64,000 bases of DNA from the NCBI GenBank assembly GCA_001643675.2, contig LSRY02000063.1:124001-188000 (forward strand), given 5' to 3'. The notes under the pieces were generated by a model that worked only from the letters and a program-made list of their open reading frames with translations, was not told the DNA's origin and made no database searches. Position numbers and translations under genes: made by a program. Positions 1-11,348 of this stretch are shown here, one piece after another. Each line of letters opens with the position of its first letter. Position 1 is the stretch's first letter. Source of the stretch: Monocercomonoides exilis (Eukaryota > Preaxostyla > Oxymonadida > Polymastigidae).

Positions 1-1094
1 TCAGCAACGTGAAAATTTTATACGATTCTGCCATTTTTATTTTGGATTCAGAAGACGAAGCTGTGAACTTTTCTATTGAAGGGCTGAGCATGAATGAAGT
101 GAATTCAGAGAATGGAAAAGTGGCTGGGTTGGAGATTTCTTTGAGTTCGGAAGAGTCTAAAGTGGAAATTGGAAGGACAAGCAAATGCACATTCAAGTCA
201 TGCACAGCGCCAAAAGGGAAAGCCGGGGCAATATCCATTGGCATGCCAAAGGCAACATCGAATCTTCAGCTTCCTTCTGCCAATAATCTTGAGATTGACA
301 GCTCAAACACAGCGAATTCAACAGCGAGATCAATATGCATCATTGCCCCAGATTTTGATGAGTTCTGCAAACAAGACGGTGCGTTTGAGTTTGCGAATGA
401 TTATGACAATTCAACAGCTGGGTGGATTGTGGGTGCAGAAAATGAAGTATCAGAACCAACTGATGTGTATGAGAAGTATTTGAAAGGGAAAAAAGATAAG
501 CCGAAGGAAGACGAATCAAAAGAAGAGAAGGAATCAGAAGGAAAAGAAGGAAATGGAGAAGAAGAGAAGCCATTTGCTTGGTGGATTATTCTAATTGTTG
601 TTGGAGTTGTTGCAGTTGTGGCAGTTGTTTGTATCATTTTGGTTGTGACGATGAAGAAGAAGAAGAAGAAGAAGAAGAAGAAGAAGAAGAAGAAGATATT
701 CTCAAAGAAGCAGCAGATACATGTGGAGGAGGAAGAAGATGGATTTGAAGGAAAAGAAGGTGGAAAGGAAGAAAGAGAAAGAGAAAGAGAAGAAGGAGAA
801 AGCAAAACAGCAAAGAATAGAGTTAAAGAAGATAATTCGAATTCAAGTGAAAATGCATCTTCCATTCAACATTTGAACAATACAACAAATGATATTAATG
901 AATCAATAGAACATTTTGAAAAAAGGGGGAAGAAGGAAGGAATAAGCAGTGAATTCATTGAAGAAGCTGTGAATCAGGTTTTGTCTTCTTCTTCTTCTGT
1001 GCTGAATGAAGAAGGACTGCAAGGAAATGAGTTAGCAGCGAACATGAAAGGATTTATTACAGAAACAAATATTGTATCGCCTTTATCTGAATAA
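1..1094 (+). CDS. 3' end of a membrane-anchored surface protein (5' end outside window)
   Basis: The frame is open from base 3 to a TAA at 1092-1094, and no ATG near the edge marks a start, so this is the C-terminal part (about 364 residues) of a longer gene. About 190 extracellular residues (Ser/Thr/Asn-rich, resembling the last turns of a beta-helix protein) lead into a Lys/Glu-rich stalk. A hydrophobic transmembrane helix follows (about 571-651, core IILIVVGVVAVVAVV), then a poly-Lys stop-transfer run encoded by an AAG microsatellite, and a Glu-rich cytoplasmic tail. The architecture resembles the end of the giant receptor at 33.4-41.5 kb, but the tail is short and has no kinase-like domain. 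It is probably a cell-surface protein; the ligand and function are unknown. Confidence 0.7.
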   Translation, partial: SNVKILYDSAIFILDSEDEAVNFSIEGLSMNEVNSENGKVAGLEISLSSEESKVEIGRTSKCTFKSCTAPKGKAGAISIGMPKATSNLQLPSANNLEIDSSNTANSTARSICIIAPDFDEFCKQDGAFEFANDYDNSTAGWIVGAENEVSEPTDVYEKYLKGKKDKPKEDESKEEKESEGKEGNGEEEKPFAWWIILIVVGVVAVVAVVCIILVVTMKKKKKKKKKKKKKKIFSKKQQIHVEEEEDGFEGKEGGKEEREREREEGESKTAKNRVKEDNSNSSENASSIQHLNNTTNDINESIEHFEKRGKKEGISSEFIEEAVNQVLSSSSSVLNEEGLQGNELAANMKGFITETNIVSPLSE

Positions 1095-4000
1095 CCAAAG
1101 GGGAATATATGAAAATGGACAAGGAAGATATCAAAGAAAGTGATGCATCTGAAGAGAAAGAGAAAGGAAAGGAAAGAAATGAAAAAGAAGGAAAATGAAG
1201 AACAAAATGATGAATGATGAACATAAACATGTTGAAAGAAAAAGAGAATAGGAAAAAGAAAGCTAATTGAAGGGAATTTGCTTCAAATGAATTGTTTTAT
1301 TAATGCCATTGCCTTCAACATCTTCTGTTGTTTGTAGAAATTTCACTGGAAATTGTTCATTTGTGCTGAAAACAAAGGTTTTCTGATTGAACAAGAAAAA
1401 TTGAAGTATATTAAAATACTTTGAAGAAAAGGAAATCGTTTTCGTATTGGATGAAAGAAAGAGAGAAAGAGAGAAAGAGAGAAAGAGAGAAAGAGAGAAA
1501 GAGAGAAAGAGAGAAAGAGAGAAAGAGAGAAAGATTTGAAGAAAAGGCATATTTCAGAGAATTATTGAAGTGATTGAAAAAACTGAAAGATTTCATTAAA
1601 AGGAAAAAAAAAGAAAGAAAATGAAAAAAATATATTATATTGTGATTATCATCTTATTAGATAATCCATTTTATCGTTTCTAATCTTATCTTGTCATTCT
1701 TCATTTCTTTCTTTTTAATTTTTGTTTTGTTTTATTTTTATTTACGAGTAGTCGTGATATGTGCCTATATGATTATTTTCTCGTTTTTTTTCAAAGATGT
1801 CTTCAACAACACAAATTCTTCTTCTTCTTCTTCTTCTTTTTCTTCCTTTTTTTTCGAAATGATTTTTCTCATTGAAATATCAACAGATTTTCTTTGAGGA
1901 AGCTCTTCATTGTGCTTGCAATAAAACATATTTTTTCTGTTTTTATTAATTTTGCTTCATGTTTTTCTTCTTCTCCTCTTTCTCCTTCATCTTTTTAACT
2001 GATTAGCTCCTTGATGCTTCTGTTTTTTGAATATTGTGAATTATTTTTTGGTTTTGCTGATTTGAAATATCTTTCTTTTTCTCTCTTTCTTTCTCTCTTT
2101 CTTTGAAATTTTTTCTGTATTATCTTTGAATGACTTTCTAAATGGTACTTCATTGTAACTCATCTCTTTCGTTCAGTTGAAAACAAAAGAAAAATATTTC
2201 TTTTGTTTTCTTTCTGAAATGCTTTATTAATTATTTGAAAGAAAATAGTTAATTTTGTCATTTTTTTGATACTTTGCGTAATTGATTCATTCAACGAACG
2301 AAATTCTTTTTTTGTTGAATGGATTGAAAAGCAATTTTTTAAAAGAAAATTGGAAAAAAGAGATAATTATCTTTATTTTTGATTGTATTGTTGTAGTTCA
2401 ATGGTGATGCTGTTAGCCAGCATTTAATAGTCATTCCTTCGTTTTGGAGTTTCTTTGAAGAAATTCCATGAAAAACTTTTTGATTAAATTCATGAAAGAA
2501 TTAACTTTTATTTTATTGTTTCCGATTGAAAATAAAATGGAGCAAAATTGAAACAATAAGAGAAAGATTTTTCTTTTTCTAATGAAAAGTCGCATTTTTA
2601 TCATTAAAATAAATCGAAATTATCAAGTAATATTCCCCGCTTCCTTCTTCTTTTCCACTAAAATGAATCATTTCTCGATTCTTCCTTTCATTTCTTTGGT
2701 TCTAATTGGCAAGCCTTTCCTTCTCCTTTTGAATGAAATCTGCTGCTTTCCCCATCCAAATAGAATTTCTGCTCTTCTATTGAATCTGGAATGCTTTTAA
2801 TTGTTTCTTCCATCGTGATTTTTGCATTCATCCAAACAATCCTCATCTTTCTTTCTTTCTTTCTTTCTTTCTCATCTTTTTCTTCTTCTCTTTCTTTTTC
2901 AACATTTCCTCTTCATTTCTTTTCATCTCTTCCATTCACTTCCTTCACTTCCTCTCCAAATGGACTGATAACTCTGATCTCTTCTTCCTCTTCATCTCCT
3001 TCTTCCCCTTCGCATCTGCAAGCAGACTCAGCTGAATGTAGCAGCATTTCCATTCTGTTTATGTTTCTTCTCTCCATCCAGCTGCTGTTCAGCAACGTTC
3101 TGAGCGATTCAACGACTTAGATGGAAAGAAACAAGAAAGACACATTCAACGGCAGATGCTGTCAAAAAAAACACAGGCCAACAAATGCGATGAGAGTGAG
3201 TGTCTTCGCAAGTTACTGCAAGTTGCTGAGTCTGAATTGATAAGGATCTGCAAGACGAATCCGTTTTTGAGTGAAATATTTTTAAAGTTCGTAAAATAAA
3301 TCAAAAAAAGAAAAAGAAAAAGAAATAATGAATAAAAATTTGCATTTCAAAATGATACAATACCATTTTATAAGAAAACTCGTTTTTTGCTTCTCTGATT
3401 GAAGCAGCCAATCTTTTGCCATTTCTTCCCAGCCATTTATTTTTGTTTGCTAAAGTCAAAAGATCAGCAATGTTACATCAAAAGAGAAAAAAAAAATTGA
3501 AAATATGAAATTATCATTACTTGAAAATATTCCTGTAATTTTTAAATTTTTTTATTATTTCTATTTCTTTTTTTCTTTACTTTCATAAATTATTTTCTGA
3601 AAAAAGCATAAATGTAACATAAATTGGATTACACACCTCAATTTGATAAAACATTTTTATTGTTGCCTGTTCTGCCTTGTCAGACTGCTTCTGTGTTGCT
3701 CGTATAATTTCTGTATTTGCAACGAAATCCATGCTGAAATTGGAGAATCAACAACAATTATCAAAACAACCCAAAATGATGATTTTCCAGATAACGTAGC
3801 AAGCGTCTTTACCGATAAATACACATCAAAAGGCATCGCAATTTAACGATAAATGTGTTGATATGAATTCAAAATCCCGCATGTGTTTGGTTCCGCATAT
3901 TGCATTAATCTTTCTTCGCCATCTTGAATTTCTTCATCTTCTCTCATCCTCTAAGCCTTTTGTAATAGAATCTCTTTCAATGCTCGATAAACGATGCTGT

Positions 4001-4763
4001 CCATTGTTGCCTTGATAAATTCTCTTATGCGTTCAATTATCATTCGCCCAATCATCAAAAAAACTGCGAATTGTTGAAAGCTTGATTCCCTTCCATCAAT
4101 CTTCCTTCAGCTTGCACAACCCATTCAAGAAAGTAACTAATTATAAAATTATCCCGATATCTCAAAACTTTTCTCAACACATTAAATTTGAAACATTCAC
4201 GGAAACAAGCAAACACTCTGAAATAACAGAAAAAATCATTTCGATGAAGAAAAGCTCCCAGATAACTCTAAATGTGAGTTCCAAAATTGAAATACTTATG
4301 TTTGAATTTTTATTTAAAGAGCATTGAAGCACATGCATGATTAATGAACAAACTGTTGCTTTTTTGTCACTTTTTGTAAAGTTTTTTTCAAAGTCTTTTC
4401 TCTTCTTCTTCGTGTTGCTCAGAATGTTGAAATAAAAATATATATGTATTTTCATTCAACACCAAATATGTGGGATATTTCTCAATAAGTTCAAGTTTTC
4501 ATTCGAAATGCCATCCAGATCCTTGGAATAAATTATTGTTGGCTCGATCAGAAAGAAATAAAATTCTTTCGTATTTGACTTAATATAGCCTGAACCGTTG
4601 ACTTCTTTGTGATTAATTTTTTAACACAGATTTTTACTGAGCAAAAGAATTGAGTTTGCACTTTATCATTGTTTTGACAATTATCTTTAGTGTTTGCTGT
4701 TTTGTTTTTGTTTTTGTTTTTAAAGTTTTGCGGCGAAATTAGTCTTTGTATTAAATAGACAGA
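1095..4763. other. Intergenic AT-rich region, no convincing gene
   Basis: This stretch of about 3.7 kb has only short open frames with poly-Phe/Ser or Lys/Glu composition from simple sequence. A slightly more complex patch at about 2790-3260 and another at about 3880-4100 have mixed codons but no long frame, conserved motif or splice structure I can support. No RNA gene was seen. Confidence 0.6.
1453..1533 (+). repeat. (GAAAGAGA)n microsatellite
   Basis: About ten tandem copies of the octamer GAAAGAGA, nearly perfect. It lies about 360 bp downstream of the preceding stop codon. The open frames crossing it on the minus strand are Ser/Leu/Phe repeats and are not genes. Confidence 0.9.
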
Positions 4764-4885
4764 ATGGAAATGTGCGATGAAGACAAATCTGATGATGATT
4801 CTCAAGAGCCGTCTCTTGCAGACAAGTTTTCAAGTTTGTTAACATTAATTGTGTATTTTCAAAGATCTCATATTTTTGATTTTTG

Positions 4886-6217
4886 ATGATCGAGGAAGAA
4901 TTGTTTGATCAGTTGGAGCATTGCAGTGAGGATGAACAGAAACAGAAAATTGAAGAGTTGAATAGATTAATTGAAGAAATGAATAAAGAAGAATTTGAGT
5001 CAATTTTTAAAACAGTGCTATTCAACAAAATGGACAAAATGATTGAGGAAAACAAAGTGACAATGAAAAATGCGGTTTTGTTGTTGAAGCGGATTGGATA
5101 TTGCCAAATGCTAAAAAATATTTTATTATATTCTTTTGATTATTCATCATTGAACAAAAGAATGAGAGAGGTGATAATTGATGAAAATGAGAAGAATAAA
5201 GAAGAAGAGGAAGAAAGGCTTCTTGTTGATCTTTGTGAATGCTATCTTTTGCTTAGCAACCGGTTCGATATGAAATTACTTTCGATTTGTGTTCCATGTC
5301 TTCTGAAAGATGCTATGAGGAAAGAGGAAAGCGAGGAAACTCAAAAAGAAGTGGAAATGGCTTTGTTGGCTTTGAGTAAAGCTAAATATTATGTCTGAAT
5401 AGTTCTTTTTCATTTTTGATATTGTTGTTTTTTCTTTTGTTTTTTTGCACAGAGAATGAAAAGAGAACTGTATTTGAATAAGATCAAAGCGATCATTGAA
5501 TATCATAAGGAACATCACAACCTGACAAGGCTTGCCTATCAGTCTGCTTGGAAATTTTTCATATACAGATTGGACACTGATAAAAGCTTGAATGAAGTGA
5601 TTTTGAATGAACTGCATTTTGGAAGAGAAGCAGCAAGAGAAATGGAAGAGCTGACAAGAAATGTGAATTGGAAGAAGAAAGAAGAGGAAATGAGCAAAGA
5701 AGAAGCGAAAGAAGTGCTGGCTATCAGGAGATGGATTAAAACACTAGAGACTTATTTTCTCTATTGTCAATTGAGGAATGAAGAATTTGTTGGTCTTTTC
5801 AGCAGCATTGTTCAGGTATCTCGAGCAGCAAGAGAAAATAAAAGAGAAATTTGCTTTTGGTGCATTTGTTCCTTGAGAAGTACAGCAAATAATAGAAATG
5901 TGAGAGTTGAAGACTTGCTGAAAGGGGGAGCAATTGATGTGGTTTTGGAGGAATTTCAGCGACAAACATTGAGTGACAATATTGAGTTTAGTCTCTTGGT
6001 CTTTTTCATAAATGTTTCAAATCGAATGGAAGAAAACATGGATAAAAAAATGGAAGAAATGAAAAGAAAAGCAACAAAAAGGGTGATATATGAAAAGATG
6101 GAAGAGAAAGGATACGAAGATACCATCATCAGCTTTCATAAAATGTTTTATTATCTCTATAGAAAATATTATTGTACAGCATCGTTGAATATTTCAGATT
6201 ATCTTGTGAATGTTTGA
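4886..6217 (+). CDS. Alpha-helical ARM-like protein of a multicopy family, function unknown
   Basis: Two exons, 4886-5392 and 5453-6217, are joined by a 60-nt phase-0 GT-AG intron (5393-5452, acceptor TTTTGCACAG). This gives about 423 residues. The product is almost entirely helical and charged, with recurrent Leu/Ile/Glu heptads and short helix pairs reminiscent of ARM/HEAT repeats. Signatures include LEHCSEDEQKQK near the N terminus and HHNLTRLAYQSAW just after the intron. A second, decayed copy lies at 29.1-29.95 kb, so this is a repeated family. An ATG at 4764 opens an alternative leader (MEMCDEDKSDDDSQ...) that could be joined by a 44-nt intron (4851-4894, phase 0), moving the start upstream. 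No catalytic motif is visible; I infer a scaffold or protein-interaction role. Confidence 0.75.
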
Positions 6218-6856
6218 GAAAATGAAATTCTCAGAATTTCATGAATCACAATTTTTGATTTTCTTTTTTAATTCATTTCACAAAACGGTACAAAAATTAA
6301 TTTTCATATATTTTCTTAAAGTGATTTATTATCCAGATTCATCGAAATGAAGTGGAGAAATAAAAAAAAAATTCGATTTTTAATTAAAAATAAAAATAAT
6401 TAAAATCATGAATTTCTTCATTTTCTTCTTTCTTTCACCAAAGTTCTTCCCAAAATAATCCCATAAATGTTTTTTATTCATTTCAAGTTCTTCATTCATT
6501 CTTTTAATTGTTTTTTTCAAAACAACCTCTTTTCAGCTCATTGGAAACAAAAATTGTGTTCTCTCAATGCTTCCTTTGCTTTCAAGGAATATCAGAAACC
6601 CTCAGAGAATGTTGAAAATACAACAAAAACAGCAAACAACAACGTTGATGCTGCTTCATGTTAAGAGAAACATTCAATCCAAACGCTTTCCTCTGCCTGT
6701 TTTCTCATTCTTCAGCATTTCCATTTCCAAAAGTTAAAACTATCCGTTTGCAGCATCTAAAGGCAATAAAAATGTTAAATTTTTAAATCGGAGAAGAGGA
6801 AGAAATTCTGATGGGAGTTTTGATGAATCCCTTGAAGATTGAGAAAGAGAGAAAGA
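6218..6856. other. Intergenic, nothing recognisable
   Basis: AT-rich non-coding sequence between the alpha-helical gene and the GATA microsatellite. One short mixed-composition frame at about 6467-6664 has no supporting feature. Confidence 0.5.
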
Positions 6857-6892
6857 GATAGATAGATAGATAGATAGATAGAAAGATAGATA
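6857..6892 (+). repeat. (GATA)n microsatellite, left part of the transposon landing site
   Basis: Tandem GATA units interrupted once by GAAA, ending in the TA that abuts the pogo-like element. The array resumes directly after the element at 8933, so the element sits inside one original GATA array. Confidence 0.9.
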
Positions 6893-8932
6893 GGGTCAGT
6901 TATTTATCGGGACCCTTTTTTTTATTGGGAACTTTTTTTTTTGATATGAAAAAAAAATAAATAAAAATTAAAAAAACACAAATGACGAATCTACTTTTCG
7001 TATAACTTTTCTTTTTCCTTTTTTTCTTTCAATTACATTGATTTCTTCCTTTTCATTTTCATGATCATCTTCTTTCACTTCAAATTTTCTCTTCATTTTT
7101 TTCATTTCGACCAAAGACTCTAACTCATTATCTTCTTTTTGCTCTTCATTTTTCATTTCTTCTGAAAAATTCTTTTCATAGTCAACTTTTTCCTCTTCTT
7201 TTGTTTTAAAATGTTCACTCCAATCACTCATAAGCTTCTTGTCAGTTAATTACTTGCCATATAAGTCGAATCTGTTTGAATGTGATGAAGGTTGATATTC
7301 CAATGTTTCTAGCAGCTTCATGAGAATCGGCCCAGATTCGTTATGAAGAACTCCACTCGTTGCGAAGGCTTTTTTAATGACAGCAGGTGAGAGGGCGGTA
7401 TGAATTGCTTGAGGGAGAACATCCACAAGAGCTGTTCTTTTCGATGAAGATGTCGATGAAGATGGAGGTTCATATTTTGTCTGCAGCTCTTTTTTTAGAA
7501 CGGCGAAGACTCCTCTGTCAAGAGGCTGTGCGATATGTGTGCTGTGAGGAATGAAGGTGACGACGTCGATATTTTCTTTTTGAAATTCTCTCCAGATTGT
7601 TGGATCTACTCGAGAAATGTGTGAGTCGATGAGAAGCAAGCAGCGAGAGTTTTCCAGTGACATGCGCTTTCTGCGATCGATAATTCCTTGAAGGAGCGTT
7701 GTTAGTGCGTACTTTTTGAACTGATTGCATCCCATCCAACCACTTCCGTTCGGCCAAATATCCAGAGCCTGTGATAGCAGCGGCTTCATTTCATCAGGAA
7801 GACTCTTGCTAGGCCATAGAATCACAGAAGGAAGTACAAATCCATCAGCAGCCACAGCAGCGACCAGAGTAGAATTCGCCATTTTTGGTGGTTCTTTGCG
7901 AAATCCTGGATTTTCGTTTTTTGGATGAACCACGCTCAACTTAGAATTGGTGGGAACTCTCAGTGAAGACTCATCCATATTAAATATCAGTTCTTTGCAG
8001 TATTCATTTTTTTCATGTAAGCCGTCCAGCAATGAATACCAGGGCTGCAGAACACTTTGGCACGACACCGCAAGGCGATTAAAATCAACATTTTTCGGCG
8101 AACTTCTCTTCAGCTCTGGATGGCGCTTCACAAATTGGTAAGCCGTAGCCATTGAAACGTCAACGTATGGGGCGTCTTCGTCGTCTGTATCATTTATTAC
8201 ATTTTCCATCTAATATATTTATTAGAATTATTAATTATTTAACAACAACAAACCAGTTCGCGAACTTTCCGTATAGGCAAACAGCTTCAAGATCTTGATT
8301 CAATGATTATTTCATCCAGAACAATTTGTTCTTTGTCTCCAATAACAAATTGTGGTCTTCCAACTTTTGAAACCAGCCTTTTGCTTCTCAGCGCCCGAAC
8401 AGCGTTTTTGATCCTTTTTCGTGAGAATTCCATGGAGTTTATTGCGTCTGTAATCCTGACAACTCCATCAACCACAATGCGCGCCATCCGTTCCAGCCGA
8501 TTGTCAATCCTTCTGTAATCGAAAGATTTCATTGCAGCACGTAATTTCATTTGTCCTGCAATTCTCTTTTGTTCCACAGCAATTTTCATTTTTTTATTAT
8601 GGTTATGATCTTAAGTCCAATTTATTAATTTATTAATTTAAATTTTCAATTTTCATTGAAATTGAGTTTTTATTTACATTTACTACGAATTTGTATGGTT
8701 TTATACCCCTTGTTACCCACCTATTTATTTATTTTTTTCGATGGAAGGGATTAACCCCCCCATCTCCCCCTCATTGGAAATAGACTTCGTATTCAAATGT
8801 AATTATCCTAATTTTCAGGGTTTGCTTATATACTGATAATGTTTATAAATATAAAAAAAGTGAGAATTTTCATTTTCTGTTTAAAAATTTAGGCACCTTT
8901 TAAAAAAAAAGGTCCCGATAAATAACTGACCC
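6893..8932 (-). mobile_element. pogo/Tigger-like DNA transposon with TA target duplication
   Basis: The ends are inverted repeats of about 24 bp. The left end reads GGGTCAGTTATTTATCGGGA and the right end is its reverse complement, and both are followed inward by a T-run. TA flanks both sides (6891-6892 and 8933-8934), the expected target duplication of the Tc1/mariner/pogo superfamily. The element is 2,040 bp long and carries one minus-strand transposase gene occupying most of its length. The coding frame is interrupted by two nonsense codons, so the copy is probably not autonomous. The near-identical ends and clean TA duplication suggest fairly recent insertion. Confidence 0.88.
6968..8589 (-). 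pseudogene. pogo/Tigger-like transposase (DDE_1 type), two in-frame stops
   Basis: Exon 1 begins at ATG 8589 and encodes a basic helix-turn-helix-like region. The frame meets TGA at 8287-8289, but reading on in the same frame gives 11 sensible codons (ending KVREL) to a GTTTGT donor. A 44-nt intron (8253-8210) then joins in phase 0 to the DDE exon at 8209. That exon has the family landmarks: NMDESS (first Asp), LLLIDSHISR (second Asp), FIPHSTHIAQPLD followed by the third acidic residue. The frame meets TAA at 7250-7252, but the same frame continues for six codons into an 87-residue Lys/Glu-rich tail ending at 6968. Apart from the two stops the frame is continuous, so this reads as a transposase recently silenced by point mutation. 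Confidence 0.82.
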
Positions 8933-8949
8933 TAGATAGATAGATAGAT

Positions 8950-8984
<35 letters not shown>

Positions 8985-9058
8985 CAGATAGACAGATAAA
9001 TAGAAAGAAAGAAAGAAAAAAAGAAAGAAAGATCGATATAAAGATAAATAGATAGATA
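8933..9058 (+). repeat. (GATA)n and (GAAA)n microsatellite, right part
   Basis: The continuation of the GATA array after the pogo-like element, drifting into GAAA and back to GATA. It ends exactly where the foldback element begins, so two transposons abut the same microsatellite. Confidence 0.85.
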
Positions 9059-10042
9059 GGGTAACACTTTTTCTCTGACCTATATTTTACCCCCACCCTT
9101 TATTTTGTGGAGCTGGCTACGGCTTAATACAAGCTTGATGCCAACAAAAAATAACTAGAAATGTTTATTTTAATAAATTTAACTTATACAGAAAAAATTT
9201 TTTAACAATTTTTTTTTAACTTTGAGATCTCGGTATTTTTTAATTTTATTTTTTGATCATTGAATTGATGGTCTTTCCATGAATATAACATTCTGGAAAT
9301 TTTTAGCCACATCAACATTTCACATCTTATCCTTTTCATTGTTTTGATAACTTTTCACATTTCACAAGTTTCATTTTCACTTGTTTTCTCATTTCATCGA
9401 CTTTTCGAAAAAATGAAAATTTTTTAAGAATGATGAATTTTTGTAAAAAATTTTAAGATTATCCTTAATATACGTTAGGATGTTAATTATGCTGATATGC
9501 AAATAAGCTTTGCAAATTTGATTTGAAATGGAAAAATGAGAAACATCAATTTCGGAAGTTTTGATTTTTCCAACCAGTAACATTTTTTCAGTAAAAAATT
9601 ATGTGAGTGTGCAACAATATATAAAGTTTCAAATGAGATACAGCTTAAGAAATATAAAAATAGTTATATATATAATGAAAAATATCATTTTTTCGAAAAG
9701 TCGATGAAATGAGAAAACAAGTGAAAATGAAACTTGTGAAATGTGAAAAGTTATCAAAACAATGAAAAGGATAAGATGTGAAATGTTGATGTGGCTAAAA
9801 ATTTCCAGAATGTTATATTCATGGAAAGACCATCAATTCAATGATCAAAAAATAAAATTAAAAAATACCGAGATCTCAAAGTTAAAAAAAAATTGTTAAA
9901 AAATTTTTTCTGTATAAGTTAAATTTATTAAAATAAACATTTCTAGTTATTTTTTGTTGGCATCAAGCTTGTATTAAGCCGTAGCCAGCTCCACAAAATA
10001 AAGGGTGGGGGTAAAATATAGGTCAGAGAAAAAGTGTAACCC
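9059..10042. mobile_element. Foldback (long inverted repeat) non-autonomous element
   Basis: Two arms of about 357 bp, 9059-9416 and about 9688-10042, are near-perfect reverse complements around a spacer of about 270 bp. The outermost bases read GGGTAACACTTTTTCTC on the left and GGGTTACACTTTTTCTC (reverse complement) on the right. No transposase is present; the short minus-strand frame across the spacer (9389-9583) has no motif. The left flank ends in TA but the right flank begins AA, so a target duplication is not certain. It may be mobilised in trans by a mariner/pogo-like enzyme. As RNA or single-stranded DNA it would form a hairpin of about 1 kb. Confidence 0.85.
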
Positions 10043-11348
10043 AAAATAGAAAAAAGAAAGACTTCGAAAGGAAGAAGAAAAAAGAAGAATTAAAAAAGAA
10101 GAAGAGAATAGGAAGAAGAAGGAAGAAGAAGAAGAGGGAATCAAAGAAGTGCTTGGAATTGGTGTAAGCTGATCAGCAGAGTTATCATTCCCATTCTGTT
10201 TATACTGTCCAGCCAGCATTCATCCATCTCCAATGTCTCTTCCTTTGAGCGAGTGAAGCACACTTTCGTCGTCCATCGCTAGCTCCTTCCTTTTTTCCCT
10301 TTCGATTGCTGCCTTCTCCTTCTCCTTCTCTTCTCTCCTTCTTCTTCTCTCCACTTCTTCTTCATGCTTCAACCTTCTTTTCCTTCTCTCTCTTTTCTTA
10401 TTCTTCTTTCTTTATCTTTTCTCCTTTTTTTTCTTCTCTCTTTATCTTTTTTTTCTTTCAACTTCTTTCCTATTATCTTATTTTTATGCAGCTATTCTAT
10501 TTCCATATGAAAGTGAATTCAACTATTAAACCTCAAGCATCTTTCATCTAATACTTTCTTCTCTCATCTTTTCCTTGATCTTGTTTTTTCTTTCTTCATA
10601 TTTTTTTTTCTTTTAACTCCAGTTATTAAAAAGACATCCCCTCATAATTGTTTCAAATATTCAGATATTCTTTTTGTTTCCGAAGTTTCAATTATTCATT
10701 AACTATATCATTGAATGTCACAGGAAAAAAATAAATATATGAATTTTCAATAAAAAAAACAAAAACAAAATCATTACAAAGATCAAAGCTATTTGTTACA
10801 AACACAATGATTGAAATATATAGTGTATGTTAAATGCTGAATGAAATGGAAGATAATAGAAAAGAAGGAAAATAATACGATACAAAAAAAGTTCATATCA
10901 TCAATAATCAAAAACAAAACCATATCCAGCATGCAACACCTGTGGAAACTTCTAATTCTTCTTCCAATCTTCTATGCTTGTTGTCGTTGCTATATTGTTT
11001 ATCTCGAGAAATCATTAAAAAAAATTGTAAAGAATGAAAAGCTTCCATTCATGTGTGTTCATGAACAATTAAATATTTTATGAAAATGAAACTTATAAAA
11101 GATCGAAAATTTATATTCTTCGAACATCAAATGGTTTGCACGATCGAATAATACTCAGCAAAAAAGAAAATGCTTTGCATACGAACAATTATGGCTATTT
11201 TCGAAAATTGAATCAATCCAAATTTGTACATTAAAAATATCACAGAAAATGTTGATTTATCATAATAATTATTTTCCAATGCATTTAAAAAGTTGTCCCA
11301 CAAAAATTCAAAAAAAAAGATCGAACATTGAACGAGATTATCATTTTT
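10043..11348. other. Non-coding stretch with GAA and pyrimidine tracts
   Basis: A (GAA)n-rich block lies at about 10050-10140 and a pyrimidine-rich block at about 10280-10480. The open frames there are Ser/Phe/Leu repeats. A more complex island at about 10150-10285 between the two tracts has no long frame. The rest is plain AT-rich sequence. Confidence 0.5.
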
